From Ferruginibacter paludis (lineage in GTDB: Bacteria > Bacteroidota > Bacteroidia > Chitinophagales > Chitinophagaceae), in assembly GCF_030409685.1 (NCBI RefSeq), contig NZ_JAUFQJ010000014.1, forward strand, positions 248,001 to 312,000: 64,000 bases of DNA. Reading direction: 5' to 3'. Numbering within the stretch: position 1 is the stretch's first letter; every line of letters starts with the position of its first letter. The notes below the pieces were generated by a model that was not told the DNA's origin, did not search any database, and saw nothing but the letters and a program-made list of their open reading frames with translations. Positions 16,355 through 24,247 of the stretch are shown here, in pieces. The position numbers and the translations under genes were made by a program.

Positions 16355-17383
16355 ATGACAAACGATACGATTGCCCTGCCAGAAACTGACCCTGCTGATT
16401 TGATTGGTTTAAGAGACAGCGTTTACGCTACAGACCTGTTGATCACTGCGCTTGGCCATCTCGATTTTTTTACAGCCATTGAAAAATACGAACTGGATTT
16501 CGAAGGCATCTGCAATCACTTTAAAACAGACCGTCGGTGCACCGATGTAATGCTTACTTATTTTGTTGCACTGGGCCTGATATCCATCGAAAATGGTCAC
16601 TATGTAGTTACTAAAAAGACGTCCGAGTTTTTGTTATCTACTTCAACATGGAACCTGATCCCCTATTTTTCCAACCTGCTTGAGCGGCCGATTATTGAAA
16701 AAATGCTGGATGCATTGAAGACCGGAAAGCCACAAAGCTGGGGCGCTAAAAAAGATGAGCTGGACTGGGCGAAAGCCATGGAAAGACCTGATTTTGCAGC
16801 GATGTTCACAGCGGGTATGGATAGCCGTGCGGCATTAATGGCTCCGGCTATTTCAAAAAAATTCGACTTCAGTAAATACAATACAATGCTTGATATCGGT
16901 GGTGCTTCCGGTGTGTATGTTTGTTCCATCATTGATCATTTCCCCAACCTCACCGGTGGCATTTTAGAAAAATCACCTGTAGATAAAATTGCTGAAATTT
17001 CTATCCGAAATAAAGAAAAAGAAGCATCTGTAAAAGTCATCGAAGGCGATATGTTTCAGTCCATCCCCGCAGGTTTCGACATCCATTTATTTTCGCATGT
17101 ACTGCACGACTGGACGCTGGAACAAAACCAAATCCTGATCAACAACTCATTCAACAGCCTGAATAAAGGTGGCGTAATCATGATTCATGATGCCCATGTT
17201 AACCCGGATAAATCAGGCCCGCTGTCAACGGCCGAGTATTCTATTCTGCTGATGTTTTCCTGCTGGGGCAAATGTTATTCCATTACAGAACTGGCTCCGC
17301 TGCTGGAAGCTGCCGGTTTTGTAAACATACGAGAAACCCACACCACCGGCAACAGAAGCATCATCACCGGAGAAAAGAAATAA
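16355..17383 (+). CDS. SAM-dependent O-methyltransferase (hydroxyneurosporene/acetylserotonin type)
   Basis: About 342 residues from the ATG at 16355; the TTG at 16346 is less likely. The N-terminal winged-helix dimerisation domain (about 1-95) includes FFTAIEKYELDFEGI, RCTDVMLTYFVALGLI and ENGHYVVTKKTSEFL. The catalytic Rossmann domain has motif I MLDIGGASGVYVCSI, the acidic EGDMF, and FSHVLHDWTLEQNQILI, the HDW segment typical of O-methyltransferases related to CrtF and plant COMT. It methylates a hydroxyl group of an unknown small molecule. No carotenoid or polyketide genes are in the window. The repeat tract downstream starts about 70 bp after its stop. Confidence 0.88.
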   Translation: MTNDTIALPETDPADLIGLRDSVYATDLLITALGHLDFFTAIEKYELDFEGICNHFKTDRRCTDVMLTYFVALGLISIENGHYVVTKKTSEFLLSTSTWNLIPYFSNLLERPIIEKMLDALKTGKPQSWGAKKDELDWAKAMERPDFAAMFTAGMDSRAALMAPAISKKFDFSKYNTMLDIGGASGVYVCSIIDHFPNLTGGILEKSPVDKIAEISIRNKEKEASVKVIEGDMFQSIPAGFDIHLFSHVLHDWTLEQNQILINNSFNSLNKGGVIMIHDAHVNPDKSGPLSTAEYSILLMFSCWGKCYSITELAPLLEAAGFVNIRETHTTGNRSIITGEKK

Positions 17384-17455
17384 CACGAATACTTCTCTGG
17401 GAATGGCGAAAAAAGGCCAGGCACAGACCATCCCCAATTTTTACTTTTTACTTAA

Positions 17456-17545
17456 GCATTAAGCCTTTTGTCTCCTGCCTTTTGCCTACTGCTTTCTGTC
17501 TTTGCCTTCAGCGTTCAGCCTTAAGCTTTAAACCTTCTGCGTTCA
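17456..17545. repeat. Degenerate 7-bp tandem repeat, pyrimidine-rich (consensus GCCTTCT)
   Basis: Thirteen successive units can be laid out with a 7-bp period: GCATTAA, GCCTTTT, GTCTCCT, GCCTTTT, GCCTACT, GCTTTCT, GTCTTT (6 bp), GCCTTCA, GCGTTCA, GCCTTAA, GCTTTAA, ACCTTCT, GCGTTCA. Position 1 is G in all but one unit. The tract lies between the methyltransferase stop and the LiaF-like gene promoter. Confidence 0.75.
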
Positions 17546-17621
17546 CCTACAAAATACCTGCGTTTACCGCCTTTCCACCTGCAATTGCCTAATGCCATTT
17601 TCATTAGTATTTGCGCTACTA

Positions 17622-17629
17622 TACATTTG
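17622..17629 (+). promoter_or_regulatory. Bacteroidota-type -7 promoter element (TACATTTG)
   Basis: TACATTTG matches TAnnTTTG and ends 19 bp before the ATG at 17649. It supports choosing that ATG rather than the upstream frame-open codons at 17592, which the promoter would not include. Confidence 0.55.
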
Positions 17630-17648
17630 TGTTATAAAATTAAACACA

Positions 17649-18428
17649 ATGGAAAACAGTAAAGGAACAAGAAACTATGATGGAGGAAGAGTAGTAGCAG
17701 GATTGATACTGGTGGGCGTGGGTGCTTTTTTATTATTGCGTAACATGGGCTTCTGGCTGCCAGGCTGGTTATTTTCCTGGCCAATGATTTTAATACTGGT
17801 AGGTATTTACTCCGGCGTAAAACATAATTTCAGAAACAATGGGTGGATAATTTTAGTCGGTGTAGGCGGCTTTTTTTTGGTAAGCGATTTTATTCCCAGT
17901 CTTGGCTTGCAGCCTCTTTTCTGGCCGCTGGTGATAATAGGCGTGGGAATATTGTTTATACTAAGGCCCAACAAAAAAAGCTGGGTTGATTTTAATGCCG
18001 ATATTAATATCAATAAACAAACAACCAGCACAACCGACGTATACGGCGTTCCCCAATCGCCGGTTGTAGCAGGTTCTATCGACAGCTCAGACTTCCTGAA
18101 TGTACGTTCCGTGTTCAGCGGCGTAGTAAAAAATATAGTATCAAAAAATTTCCAGGGTGGCCGCATCTCCTGCGTATTTGGCGGTGCAGAAATTGACCTG
18201 AGCCAGGCCGATATTAACGGAACGGTGATATTAAAACTGGAAGCCGTATTCGGCGGTGTAAAACTGGTAATACCTCCACACTGGTCTGTGCAAAATGACA
18301 TCGAAGGTGTCTTTCATGGCATCGATGATAAGAGAAGATTCAATCCGGATGCCACCATCAATCCCGGAAAAATATTGATACTAAAAGGTTCTGCGGTATT
18401 CGGTGGCGTGGAGATTAGAAGCTACTAG
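17649..18428 (+). CDS. LiaF/LiaI-like membrane protein (DUF5668 plus LiaF C-terminal domain)
   Basis: About 259 residues from ATG 17649 (MENSKGTRNYDGG). The N-terminal half has four hydrophobic segments in two repeats of the LiaF/LiaI-type unit: VVAGLILVGVGAFLLLRNMG with LFSWPMILILVGIYSGV, then GWIILVGVGGFFLVSDF with PLFWPLVIIGVGILFIL. The C-terminal half is a LiaF-like beta-helix domain with three glycine-rich repeats (VRSVFSGVV, CVFGGAEIDL, AVFGGVKLVIPPHW and SAVFGGVEIRSY). In Firmicutes, LiaF restrains the LiaRS envelope-stress system. Here a histidine kinase and a response regulator follow within 0.6 kb on the same strand. A promoter element precedes it. Confidence 0.85.
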   Translation: MENSKGTRNYDGGRVVAGLILVGVGAFLLLRNMGFWLPGWLFSWPMILILVGIYSGVKHNFRNNGWIILVGVGGFFLVSDFIPSLGLQPLFWPLVIIGVGILFILRPNKKSWVDFNADININKQTTSTTDVYGVPQSPVVAGSIDSSDFLNVRSVFSGVVKNIVSKNFQGGRISCVFGGAEIDLSQADINGTVILKLEAVFGGVKLVIPPHWSVQNDIEGVFHGIDDKRRFNPDATINPGKILILKGSAVFGGVEIRSY

Positions 18429-18435
18429 CGAGTTG

Positions 18436-18553
18436 GTGAATGGTGAATAGTGAGTGGTGAATAGGGCCCACAAAAACAAAATCACCAACGACCATTGACG
18501 ATTGAGCGCTCACAACTCACCATTGACTATTGACCATTCACTATTGACCATAA
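18436..18553. repeat. Two-armed degenerate 7-bp tandem repeat (GTGAATR arm and ACCATTG arm)
   Basis: Left arm, 18436-18463: GTGAATG, GTGAATA, GTGAGTG, GTGAATA. Right arm, 18484-18553: ACCAACG, ACCATTG, ACGATTG, AGCGCTC, ACAACTC, ACCATTG, ACTATTG, ACCATTC, ACTATTG, ACCATAA, all in register at 7 bp. The right arm is roughly the reverse complement of the left, so the transcript could fold into a long imperfect hairpin. It starts 8 bp after the stop of the LiaF-like gene and ends 15 bp before the DUF4288 ATG. Confidence 0.8.
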
Positions 18554-18567
18554 CAAAACTACAGCTC

Positions 18568-18939
18568 ATGAATTGGTTCCTTGCAAAATTGGTTTTCAGA
18601 ATTGTTTGCGGATCGGGTACGCATACCGCACAATTTGAAGAACAGGTCCGCCTGATTTATGCAGATGATGAATTGCATGCGTTTCACAAAGCCAGATTAC
18701 TGGGAGAAGGTGATTGCTTAAAAGAAGGAAGTCTCATAGGCGTGCAATGGAAATTCATTGATGTATGTGAGCTGCATTTGCTTGCACAATCCACCGATGG
18801 CGCAGAGATATTTTCTACGATAAAAGAAGAAGCAAATGCAGAGGCGTACATTCGCAGCATACAGAAAATGGCGTCGCAATTGTTCCAGCGAAGCCTGCAT
18901 CAGTTCACTTGTTTAAACAGCATGTCCATTGGCTCGTAA
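18568..18939 (+). CDS. DUF4288 domain-containing protein
   Basis: About 123 residues from ATG 18568 (MNWFLAKLVFRIVCG). The upstream frame-open part back to 18502 is made of the intergenic repeat and is not protein-like. The protein matches DUF4288: WFLAKLVFRIVCGSG, HTAQFEEQVRLIYADDE, HKARLLGEG, VQWKFIDVCELHLL. The function of the family is unknown; members are small and soluble. It overlaps the kinase gene by 11 bp and so is coupled to it, which suggests a role linked to the two-component pair. Confidence 0.82.
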   Translation: MNWFLAKLVFRIVCGSGTHTAQFEEQVRLIYADDELHAFHKARLLGEGDCLKEGSLIGVQWKFIDVCELHLLAQSTDGAEIFSTIKEEANAEAYIRSIQKMASQLFQRSLHQFTCLNSMSIGS

Positions 18940-19996
18940 TACCTCATCACAGAAAAAAAGCGTACTGGTTTTCTTTATCACTTTCCTGTCCTGGTTTGGG
19001 ATATGGAGCACGCTGCAGGTAAATGTGTTGCTGGATTTCGGCATCCCTGTATCCCGTGCCATCACAGATTCTGTCATCAGCAATTTACTGCTCGAAGCCT
19101 TCTGTTTGCTCATCATCAACAACATGAGGTACTACCTTCCCAAAAAAGAAAAATACTGGTACACACTCATCATCAGCTTTGGGTTAAGTTCTTTATGGCT
19201 CTTGTTATTGCGCATCATTTTATGGCGGGTGTTTAAAAATGATACGGCGTATTTAACAATGCTTGGCCATACTTCCCTCATCCGGTTTGCCATTGCTTTT
19301 TTGATCATCGGTTGTTGTACCGTGTTAAGTTTGCTCTGGTATTCGCAGCAGGATCAGCAAGCCGATAGCGAACGGAAGCAGGCCATGGAACGGTTGGCAA
19401 GAGAAGCAGAACTGAATAAATTACGCCAGCAATTGCAGCCGCATTTTTTATTCAACAGTTTAAACTCCATCAGCGCCCTTACCGGAAGCCAGCCAGAAAA
19501 AGCCCGGCACATGATACAACAGCTGAGTGATTTTTTACGCGGCACATTAAAAAAAGAGCAGCAGCAATGGACCAGTTTTGAAGAAGAACTGCAATACCTG
19601 CAATTGTACCTCGACATAGAAAAAGTACGCTTTGGTTACCGCCTGCAAACACAGATTGAAACAGAACCTGCTGCCTTGCAAATGCATCTTCCGTCTATGT
19701 TATTACAGCCGTTGGTTGAAAACGCCATCAAGTTCGGACTGTATGATACCATTGGCGAAGTCACTATTTTTATACGGGCAAAAAAAGTGAACGACTTGCT
19801 GGAAGTCAGCGTACAAAACCCTTTCGACGAAACTACCTCAGCGCCGGTAAAAGGAACGGGCTTTGGTTTGTCTTCCATCCGGCGACGTTTATTTTTGTTA
19901 TTTGCAAGGCACGATTTATTACAGATAAAAAAAGAAGCACAACAATTTATTACAACAATCAGCATACCGCAACAAAATGAAAGCAATCATAATTGA
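18929..19996 (+). CDS. Sensor histidine kinase, LytS/YehU type
   Basis: About 355 residues. The start is probably TTG at 18929, inside the end of the DUF4288 gene. There are four membrane helices in the first 150 residues (VLVFFITFLSWFGIW, SNLLLEAFCLLIINN, WYTLIISFGLSSLWLLLL, FAIAFLIIGCCTVLSLLW) and no recognisable sensor domain. The cytoplasmic part is a His_kinase (PF06580) domain with ELNKLRQQLQPHFLFNSLNS (phospho-acceptor His in QPHFLFNSLN), followed by a HATPase domain with LLQPLVENAIKFG (N box) and GTGFGLSSIRRRL (G box). It autophosphorylates and passes phosphate to the LytTR regulator encoded next, with which it overlaps by 20 bp. Confidence 0.93.
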   Translation: MARNTSSQKKSVLVFFITFLSWFGIWSTLQVNVLLDFGIPVSRAITDSVISNLLLEAFCLLIINNMRYYLPKKEKYWYTLIISFGLSSLWLLLLRIILWRVFKNDTAYLTMLGHTSLIRFAIAFLIIGCCTVLSLLWYSQQDQQADSERKQAMERLAREAELNKLRQQLQPHFLFNSLNSISALTGSQPEKARHMIQQLSDFLRGTLKKEQQQWTSFEEELQYLQLYLDIEKVRFGYRLQTQIETEPAALQMHLPSMLLQPLVENAIKFGLYDTIGEVTIFIRAKKVNDLLEVSVQNPFDETTSAPVKGTGFGLSSIRRRLFLLFARHDLLQIKKEAQQFITTISIPQQNESNHN

Positions 19997-20702
19997 CGAC
20001 GAACCACTGGCAAGAATGATGGTGAAAGAATACCTGCAGGCTTATCCGCACATTGAAGTGGTGCAGGAATGCAACGATGGTTTCGAAGGCATGAAGGCCA
20101 TCCAGCAACACCAGCCCGATTTAATTTTCCTGGATATACAAATGCCCAAAATAAATGGCTTCGAAATGCTGGAGCTCATCGATAATCCGCCGCAGGTAAT
20201 TTTTACCACGGCCTTCGAAGAGTACGCCATCAAAGCGTTTGATGCCCATGCCGCTGATTATTTATTAAAGCCATTCAGCAAAGAACGCTTTGATAAAGCC
20301 ATGCAAAAACTGCAGCAACCTCACAACAACGCAGCACAAGCCGTTGTAGAAACTGCGTTACAGGCAGCCACGCAAAGCAACCGCGTTGTAGTAAAAGACA
20401 ATGGTAAAATAAAAATCATCCCCGTAGCACAGGTACAATACCTGGAAGCCGCCGACGACTATGTAAAAATCGTAACGGCCGAAGGTAGCTTCCTGAAAAA
20501 GAAAACCATGCAGCATTTTGAAGACATGCTGCCACCACAGGAATTCATCCGCATACACCGCAGCTATATTGTCAACGCACAACTCATCACCCGCATAGAT
20601 CCGTACGAAAAAGACAGTCACCTTGCTTTGCTAACCACCGGCGCACGTTTGCCTGTAAGCAAAGCCGGCTATGCTAAATTGAAAGAAGTACTGGGGATTT
20701 AG
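19977..20702 (+). CDS. LytTR-family response regulator (LytR/AlgR type)
   Basis: A 241-residue protein with an N-terminal receiver domain: acidic pocket IIDDEPLARMMV, phospho-acceptor Asp in LIFLDIQMPKINGFEML, Thr in VIFTTAFEEYAIKAF, and Lys in YLLKPFSKERF. After a linker of about 20 residues, the C-terminal LytTR DNA-binding domain carries VVVKDNGKIKIIPVAQVQYL, EAADDYVKIVTAEGSFLKKK, FIRIHRSYIVNAQLI and LPVSKAGYAKLKEVL. It is the partner of the overlapping LytS-type kinase. Its target promoter is unknown; the LiaF-like gene at the head of the cluster is a natural candidate. Confidence 0.94.
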   Translation: MKAIIIDDEPLARMMVKEYLQAYPHIEVVQECNDGFEGMKAIQQHQPDLIFLDIQMPKINGFEMLELIDNPPQVIFTTAFEEYAIKAFDAHAADYLLKPFSKERFDKAMQKLQQPHNNAAQAVVETALQAATQSNRVVVKDNGKIKIIPVAQVQYLEAADDYVKIVTAEGSFLKKKTMQHFEDMLPPQEFIRIHRSYIVNAQLITRIDPYEKDSHLALLTTGARLPVSKAGYAKLKEVLGI

Positions 20703-21250
20703 CGTGGTAATTTTTTTTATGTAACCATCAGTATTTTTTATGGCGGCATCGTTGCGTCGCACACTTTTACCGCATGCCGTTTTGGGACTTTCATTGACGC
20801 GGATGGCGGAATCGATAACTGAAATGCATTTTCAAATAACGTCTTATTTTTTTAATAAAGGCATATGTACTTTCGGTTAACTCAGCAACTTTAGAGTTAG
20901 TTGAAAAGTCATCCCAGTTCAATTCTTTACTAATGGTTTTCTCAAGCACTATTTTAAAGAAAGCGCATTGGATCACAATAGCCGGGCTTTGAATAAGCGA
21001 GCGCACATTCAACTTTAATTTTTTAATGATAAGGAACCGGAATTTCTTTTAGTAAATGACAAGAACAACAAACCAGCCGCCAGAGCTTTTGGAAATAATG
21101 GTAATGCATGATCAGCATTTTTTGCCGGCACAATTTTATTCATTTGCACAACCTGCACTTTAAAATTTTCTGGTACAATTTATTTATATGGGCAAAAAAG
21201 AAGCAACGGAGATTATTTGGTGCAGAGGTATTGGCAGCATGTTAAAAACA
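20703..21250. other. Intergenic region with a doubtful minus-strand reading frame
   Basis: About 550 bp without a convincing gene. A minus-strand frame from about 21048 to 20791 reads LIQSPAIVIQCAFFKIVLEK and NWDDFSTNSKVAELTESTYA, ending RFRHPRQ. It has no ATG: TTG at 21012 is the only start. A second minus-strand frame of about 42 codons just upstream (MNKIVPAKNADHALPLFPKA, then AAGLLFLSF) runs into it with a frame change. Together these could be a decayed small gene or noise. A 14-bp string, CATCGTTGCGTCGC, at 20747 nearly repeats one at 6503. Confidence 0.3.
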
Positions 21251-21303
21251 ACTGGCATAAAACAAGGATATGCTGTACGGAAAAATATCCGTAATATGCC
21301 AGT
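21251..21303 (-). terminator. Rho-independent terminator for the DUF3303 gene
   Basis: ACTGGCATA (21251-21259) pairs perfectly with TATGCCAGT (21295-21303), with a second internal stem GGATAT/ATATCC. On the minus strand the stem is followed by TGTTTTT. It lies 12 bp past the stop of the minus-strand DUF3303 gene. Confidence 0.6.
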
Positions 21304-21314
21304 TTTAAATCCCT

Positions 21315-21641
21315 TTAATTAGCAATCGGAGCTGGTTTTACCTGCGCAGCCGCTGCTAATTTGTTTCTACCAACAGCCCTGGCTTCTTCGTCATCCAGTA
21401 CAACTACTGTCTGCAGGTCCAGCACATTATTCCAGTTAAGCGCCCAGCTTGCTACTGCCAATGCATCATCACATTCGCAGATAGCAACGCCTGAAAACTG
21501 GCTAAGGTCGTGCCAGCGGCCAATCAGCCTGATTTTGTCGCCCATGTCTCTTTTATCATCTTCGGCGGTCATTTGAGAAAAGGCGTTAAAAACAGCCTGT
21601 CTTTTGTCGGCGTGTGTACGCCATGTAACCATAAATTTCAT
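21315..21641 (-). CDS. DUF3303 family protein
   Basis: A 108-residue soluble protein of the DUF3303 family: MKFMVTWRTHADKRQAVFNA, KIRLIGRWHDLSQFSGVAIC, ECDDALAVASWALNWNNVLD, LQTVVVLDDEEA, with an Ala/Pro-rich tail. The fold is likely a ferredoxin-like ABM-type sandwich; function unknown. It is preceded by a perfect Shine-Dalgarno (AAGGAGGT) at close spacing, unusual for Bacteroidota, and is followed by its own terminator, so it is a single-gene unit. The RBS and family distribution suggest acquisition from another phylum. Confidence 0.85.
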   Translation of the reverse strand: MKFMVTWRTHADKRQAVFNAFSQMTAEDDKRDMGDKIRLIGRWHDLSQFSGVAICECDDALAVASWALNWNNVLDLQTVVVLDDEEARAVGRNKLAAAAQVKPAPIAN

Positions 21642-21645
21642 ACTT

Positions 21646-21653
21646 ACCTCCTT
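21646..21653 (-). promoter_or_regulatory. Perfect Shine-Dalgarno (AAGGAGGT) before DUF3303
   Basis: On the minus strand AAGGAGGT lies 4 nt before the ATG at 21641. Bacteroidota genes rarely use strong Shine-Dalgarno pairing, and no other gene in this window shows one this complete. Confidence 0.75.
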
Positions 21654-21921
21654 TTGTTTAAAAATGAAAAAATAAATACTGTATCTAATATAAGTATAAT
21701 AAAATGCAGATGCAAGTGGGTAGCAAATGCTTGATTACTCTATTACCGATATTGCTGAAAATATCTTTTTATTTACTTCCCGTTTCGTAATTACACCGGT
21801 CTGACCTTTGGTGCCGACCGGTGTACCCCTCGCTCAAAACAAAAATAATTTGAAGCTTTTGAAAATTAAACACTACGTTTATATCAACACAATTTAATAA
21901 CATCCATTAAACAATCAACCG

Positions 21922-22350
21922 GTGAATAGAGAAATTGAAACAACACGTTTTCAAAAAATAGCAAGAGTAATGCTCGGCACTTTTATGGTGTTGGCCGCAG
22001 CCGGGCATATGACATTTCAGCGGGCTGCATTCCAGGCGCAGGTTCCTGACTGGATACCCATGAGTAAAGATTTGGTCGTGTTGCTCTCAGGTGTTGTGGA
22101 ACTGCTGTTGGGCCTTGCTATGATCTTTTGGAAAAAAGAAAGAGTAAGAGTTGGTATCGCACTGACAATATTTTATGTATTGATTTTTCCGGGTAACATT
22201 GCGCAATATGTAAATGGTGTAAATGCTTTTGGTCTCGATACCGATGCTAAAAGATTAACCAGGTTATTCTTTCAACCCCTGCTGGTGCTTTGGGCACTAT
22301 GGTCAACAGGTGCGTTGAAGGCACTGCTTAAAAGAAGAGCAAATAATTGA
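21922..22350 (+). CDS. DoxX-like family membrane protein
   Basis: About 142 residues from GTG 21922. Four transmembrane helices are visible: IARVMLGTFMVLAAAGHMTF, LVVLLSGVVELLLGLAMIFW, VGIALTIFYVLIFPGNIAQYV and LFFQPLLVLWALWSTGALKAL. The spacing and the motifs AGHMTF and PDWIP fit the DoxX/MauE-like superfamily. Relatives include DoxD-type quinone-linked and redox proteins, but most members are uncharacterised. It acts in the inner membrane. No partner gene is in the same unit. Confidence 0.8.
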   Translation: MNREIETTRFQKIARVMLGTFMVLAAAGHMTFQRAAFQAQVPDWIPMSKDLVVLLSGVVELLLGLAMIFWKKERVRVGIALTIFYVLIFPGNIAQYVNGVNAFGLDTDAKRLTRLFFQPLLVLWALWSTGALKALLKRRANN

Positions 22351-22465
22351 CGCCGGTGGTCTTTAACCTGCCCAATAAAAATGGTGCAGTGCTGCTTTGA
22401 ATTTGTTCTGCTAAAAAAATACGCCATTAAAACGAAATGGCTGTGTATCAATAAAACGTTCCCAG

Positions 22466-22828
22466 GTGAAAAATATTTTTTTAGTTTTGGTGCTGGCGCT
22501 GATATTTCAAGCAACTGCAAAGGCCCAAACATGCGATGATTTGCCGGCTAATTTCCGGTCGTACAATGAGGCCACCCGCGCAATACAAAACACGTCCTTC
22601 GTACTCTCCGATGAACTTCCCTTCGGTAAAAGCTCCTGGTTTTTAAGTGCGGCGTACTACAGTTGTGATAATTATTTTGGCTACCTGGTATACTCAACAC
22701 AGGACAGAACAGAACACATTCTTGAAGGCGTTCCCCTGAAAGTGTGGACGGAATTTAAAACCGCCAAAGTAACCGTTACCTATTACATACAAAACGTAAA
22801 AGGGAAATACCGTATGGTGCCTGACTAA
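22466..22828 (+). CDS. Small secreted protein with a KTSC-like domain
   Basis: About 120 residues from GTG 22466, with a signal peptide (IFLVLVLALIFQATAKAQ). The mature part has SSWFLSAAYYSCDNYFGYLV followed by ILEGVPLKVWTEFKTAKVTV and QNVKGKYRMV. The order of strands, the GVP-x-VW-x-F segment and the closing KGKY resemble the KTSC domain (named for conserved Lys-Thr-Ser-Cys residues), a small fold of unknown function sometimes fused to nucleic-acid enzymes. The assignment is tentative. A bidirectional terminator follows. Confidence 0.6.
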   Translation: MKNIFLVLVLALIFQATAKAQTCDDLPANFRSYNEATRAIQNTSFVLSDELPFGKSSWFLSAAYYSCDNYFGYLVYSTQDRTEHILEGVPLKVWTEFKTAKVTVTYYIQNVKGKYRMVPD

Positions 22829-22850
22829 GAACTTATCTGCATCAAATAAA

Positions 22851-22883
22851 AAAGGGTCATGCTATAATGATGCATAACCCTTT
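22851..22883. terminator. Bidirectional terminator between convergent genes
   Basis: AAAGGGTCATGC (22851-22862) pairs with GCATAACCCTTT (22872-22883) with one mismatch and a 9-nt loop, flanked by A-runs and T-runs. It serves the KTSC-like gene on plus and the phosphoesterase on minus. Confidence 0.7.
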
Positions 22884-22903
22884 AAGGAAACCCCGCTTTG
22901 TAT

Positions 22904-24247
22904 TTACTGAAATTTAATCGGTGTTTTATTATCCTTTACACCAAGGTCTGTCCACAATGTTGTCGCAATACCAGCCAGCTGCTGGGACATGGTTGCCAGC
23001 TGGTCAATTTGTTTACGTTGATCAGGCGGCATTTTTTCATCCCCTGCAAAATGGGCTATAGTGGCGTTTCTGAACAATGGTGCTGCAAAGGAAGCAAGCG
23101 GCGCTGGCGCACCCAATAGTGTGGTAAGGTAATAATTAAAATAGCCATCCAGGTGCTGGGTAAGAAACATATTTGAATAGGCGGTAAAACTTAAACCACC
23201 GGGCAAGGGAGCCGCAATAGATTGTACTGTTTTTGTATCTACATCCAGTGTATTTTCTTTCATTGTTATAATGCGGTATGGGCTGGGATTGGTTACCAGC
23301 GAACCTGTTTCAATATCAAAGAGTTCCTTTCCATTGTGGGTGTAGGCGGTGATGTCATTGGCATGATAGTGACCGGTAAAAATGATTTTTATTCCAGCGT
23401 CCATCAGGCTATTGGCTATGTTGATATTATCCTCCACTACATAACCGGGGTCTATCTGTGTTTGCCCTGCATAATGCTCTACAAGATTGTGGTGCATCAT
23501 GGCAAAGACAGTGATGTGTTGTTGCTTTGCCAGTGCTAATTGCGTTAGTGCCCATGCAAGGGTTGCCGGTTTAATTCTACCGGCAGCAATGTCGCCGGAG
23601 GGACCGTACTCTTCATACCTGCTGGCATCAATTGCAATGATGCGTAATCCTGCTTTTGGTTGTACCACATAACTTAATGAGTTCGCATCCCTGGAAATAG
23701 CATTGTTGTATCCAAAATTGCCATAGATGGTTTCAAAATCAGTTTTTGTCGTCATCTCAACGGGGTAGTCGTTGTTACCATCGTATTTCTTTGCCTTGGC
23801 ATTGTTAATATCGTGGTTGCCGGGCATAACGTACACCTTGGTACCACCGCTTTGCAACTGGTTAAAAAAAGCCGCCATCGCCTGGTGGCCAATCTTTTCG
23901 CCATCCTTTGTAAGGTCGCCCGGAACAAGTAGAATATCCGGCCGCTGTGCTGTTAAATCAGCCAATACATTCCTGAAAATGGGATCACTGAATTGCACCA
24001 GTTTAGGATCCTGGGCTACGTAGCTTTGAAAGGCTACGCCCTCGGCGCCGTTGTTCACCAATAAAGACGGGTGCATGTAATGTATGTCGGAAACGACAGC
24101 AATGGTAAGGTGGGGATTGTCTTTTAGCAATCCGTCGTCCGCCTGGTTGTATTTAGAAGACAGCGTTTCTTGGCTGGTAAATTCCTTTTTGCAGGACAAA
24201 ACAAACAGGCTTAATACTGCTGCAAGCATCCATAGTTTGAGTTTCAT
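22904..24247 (-). CDS. Lipoprotein metallophosphoesterase (calcineurin-like)
   Basis: A 447-residue protein with a lipoprotein signal (LWMLAAVLSLFVLSC, lipobox LSC, Cys19), so it is anchored to a membrane by lipidation. The calcineurin-like phosphoesterase motifs are complete: AVVSDIHYMHP, LLVPGDLTKDGEK, VYVMPGNHDINNAK, VFAMMHHNLVEH, and IIFTGHYHANDI. These bind a di-metal centre. The C-terminal 100 residues are helical with no named domain. The substrate could be a phosphodiester, nucleotide or phosphorylated protein. It is a single-gene unit. Confidence 0.9.
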   Translation of the reverse strand: MKLKLWMLAAVLSLFVLSCKKEFTSQETLSSKYNQADDGLLKDNPHLTIAVVSDIHYMHPSLLVNNGAEGVAFQSYVAQDPKLVQFSDPIFRNVLADLTAQRPDILLVPGDLTKDGEKIGHQAMAAFFNQLQSGGTKVYVMPGNHDINNAKAKKYDGNNDYPVEMTTKTDFETIYGNFGYNNAISRDANSLSYVVQPKAGLRIIAIDASRYEEYGPSGDIAAGRIKPATLAWALTQLALAKQQHITVFAMMHHNLVEHYAGQTQIDPGYVVEDNINIANSLMDAGIKIIFTGHYHANDITAYTHNGKELFDIETGSLVTNPSPYRIITMKENTLDVDTKTVQSIAAPLPGGLSFTAYSNMFLTQHLDGYFNYYLTTLLGAPAPLASFAAPLFRNATIAHFAGDEKMPPDQRKQIDQLATMSQQLAGIATTLWTDLGVKDNKTPIKFQ

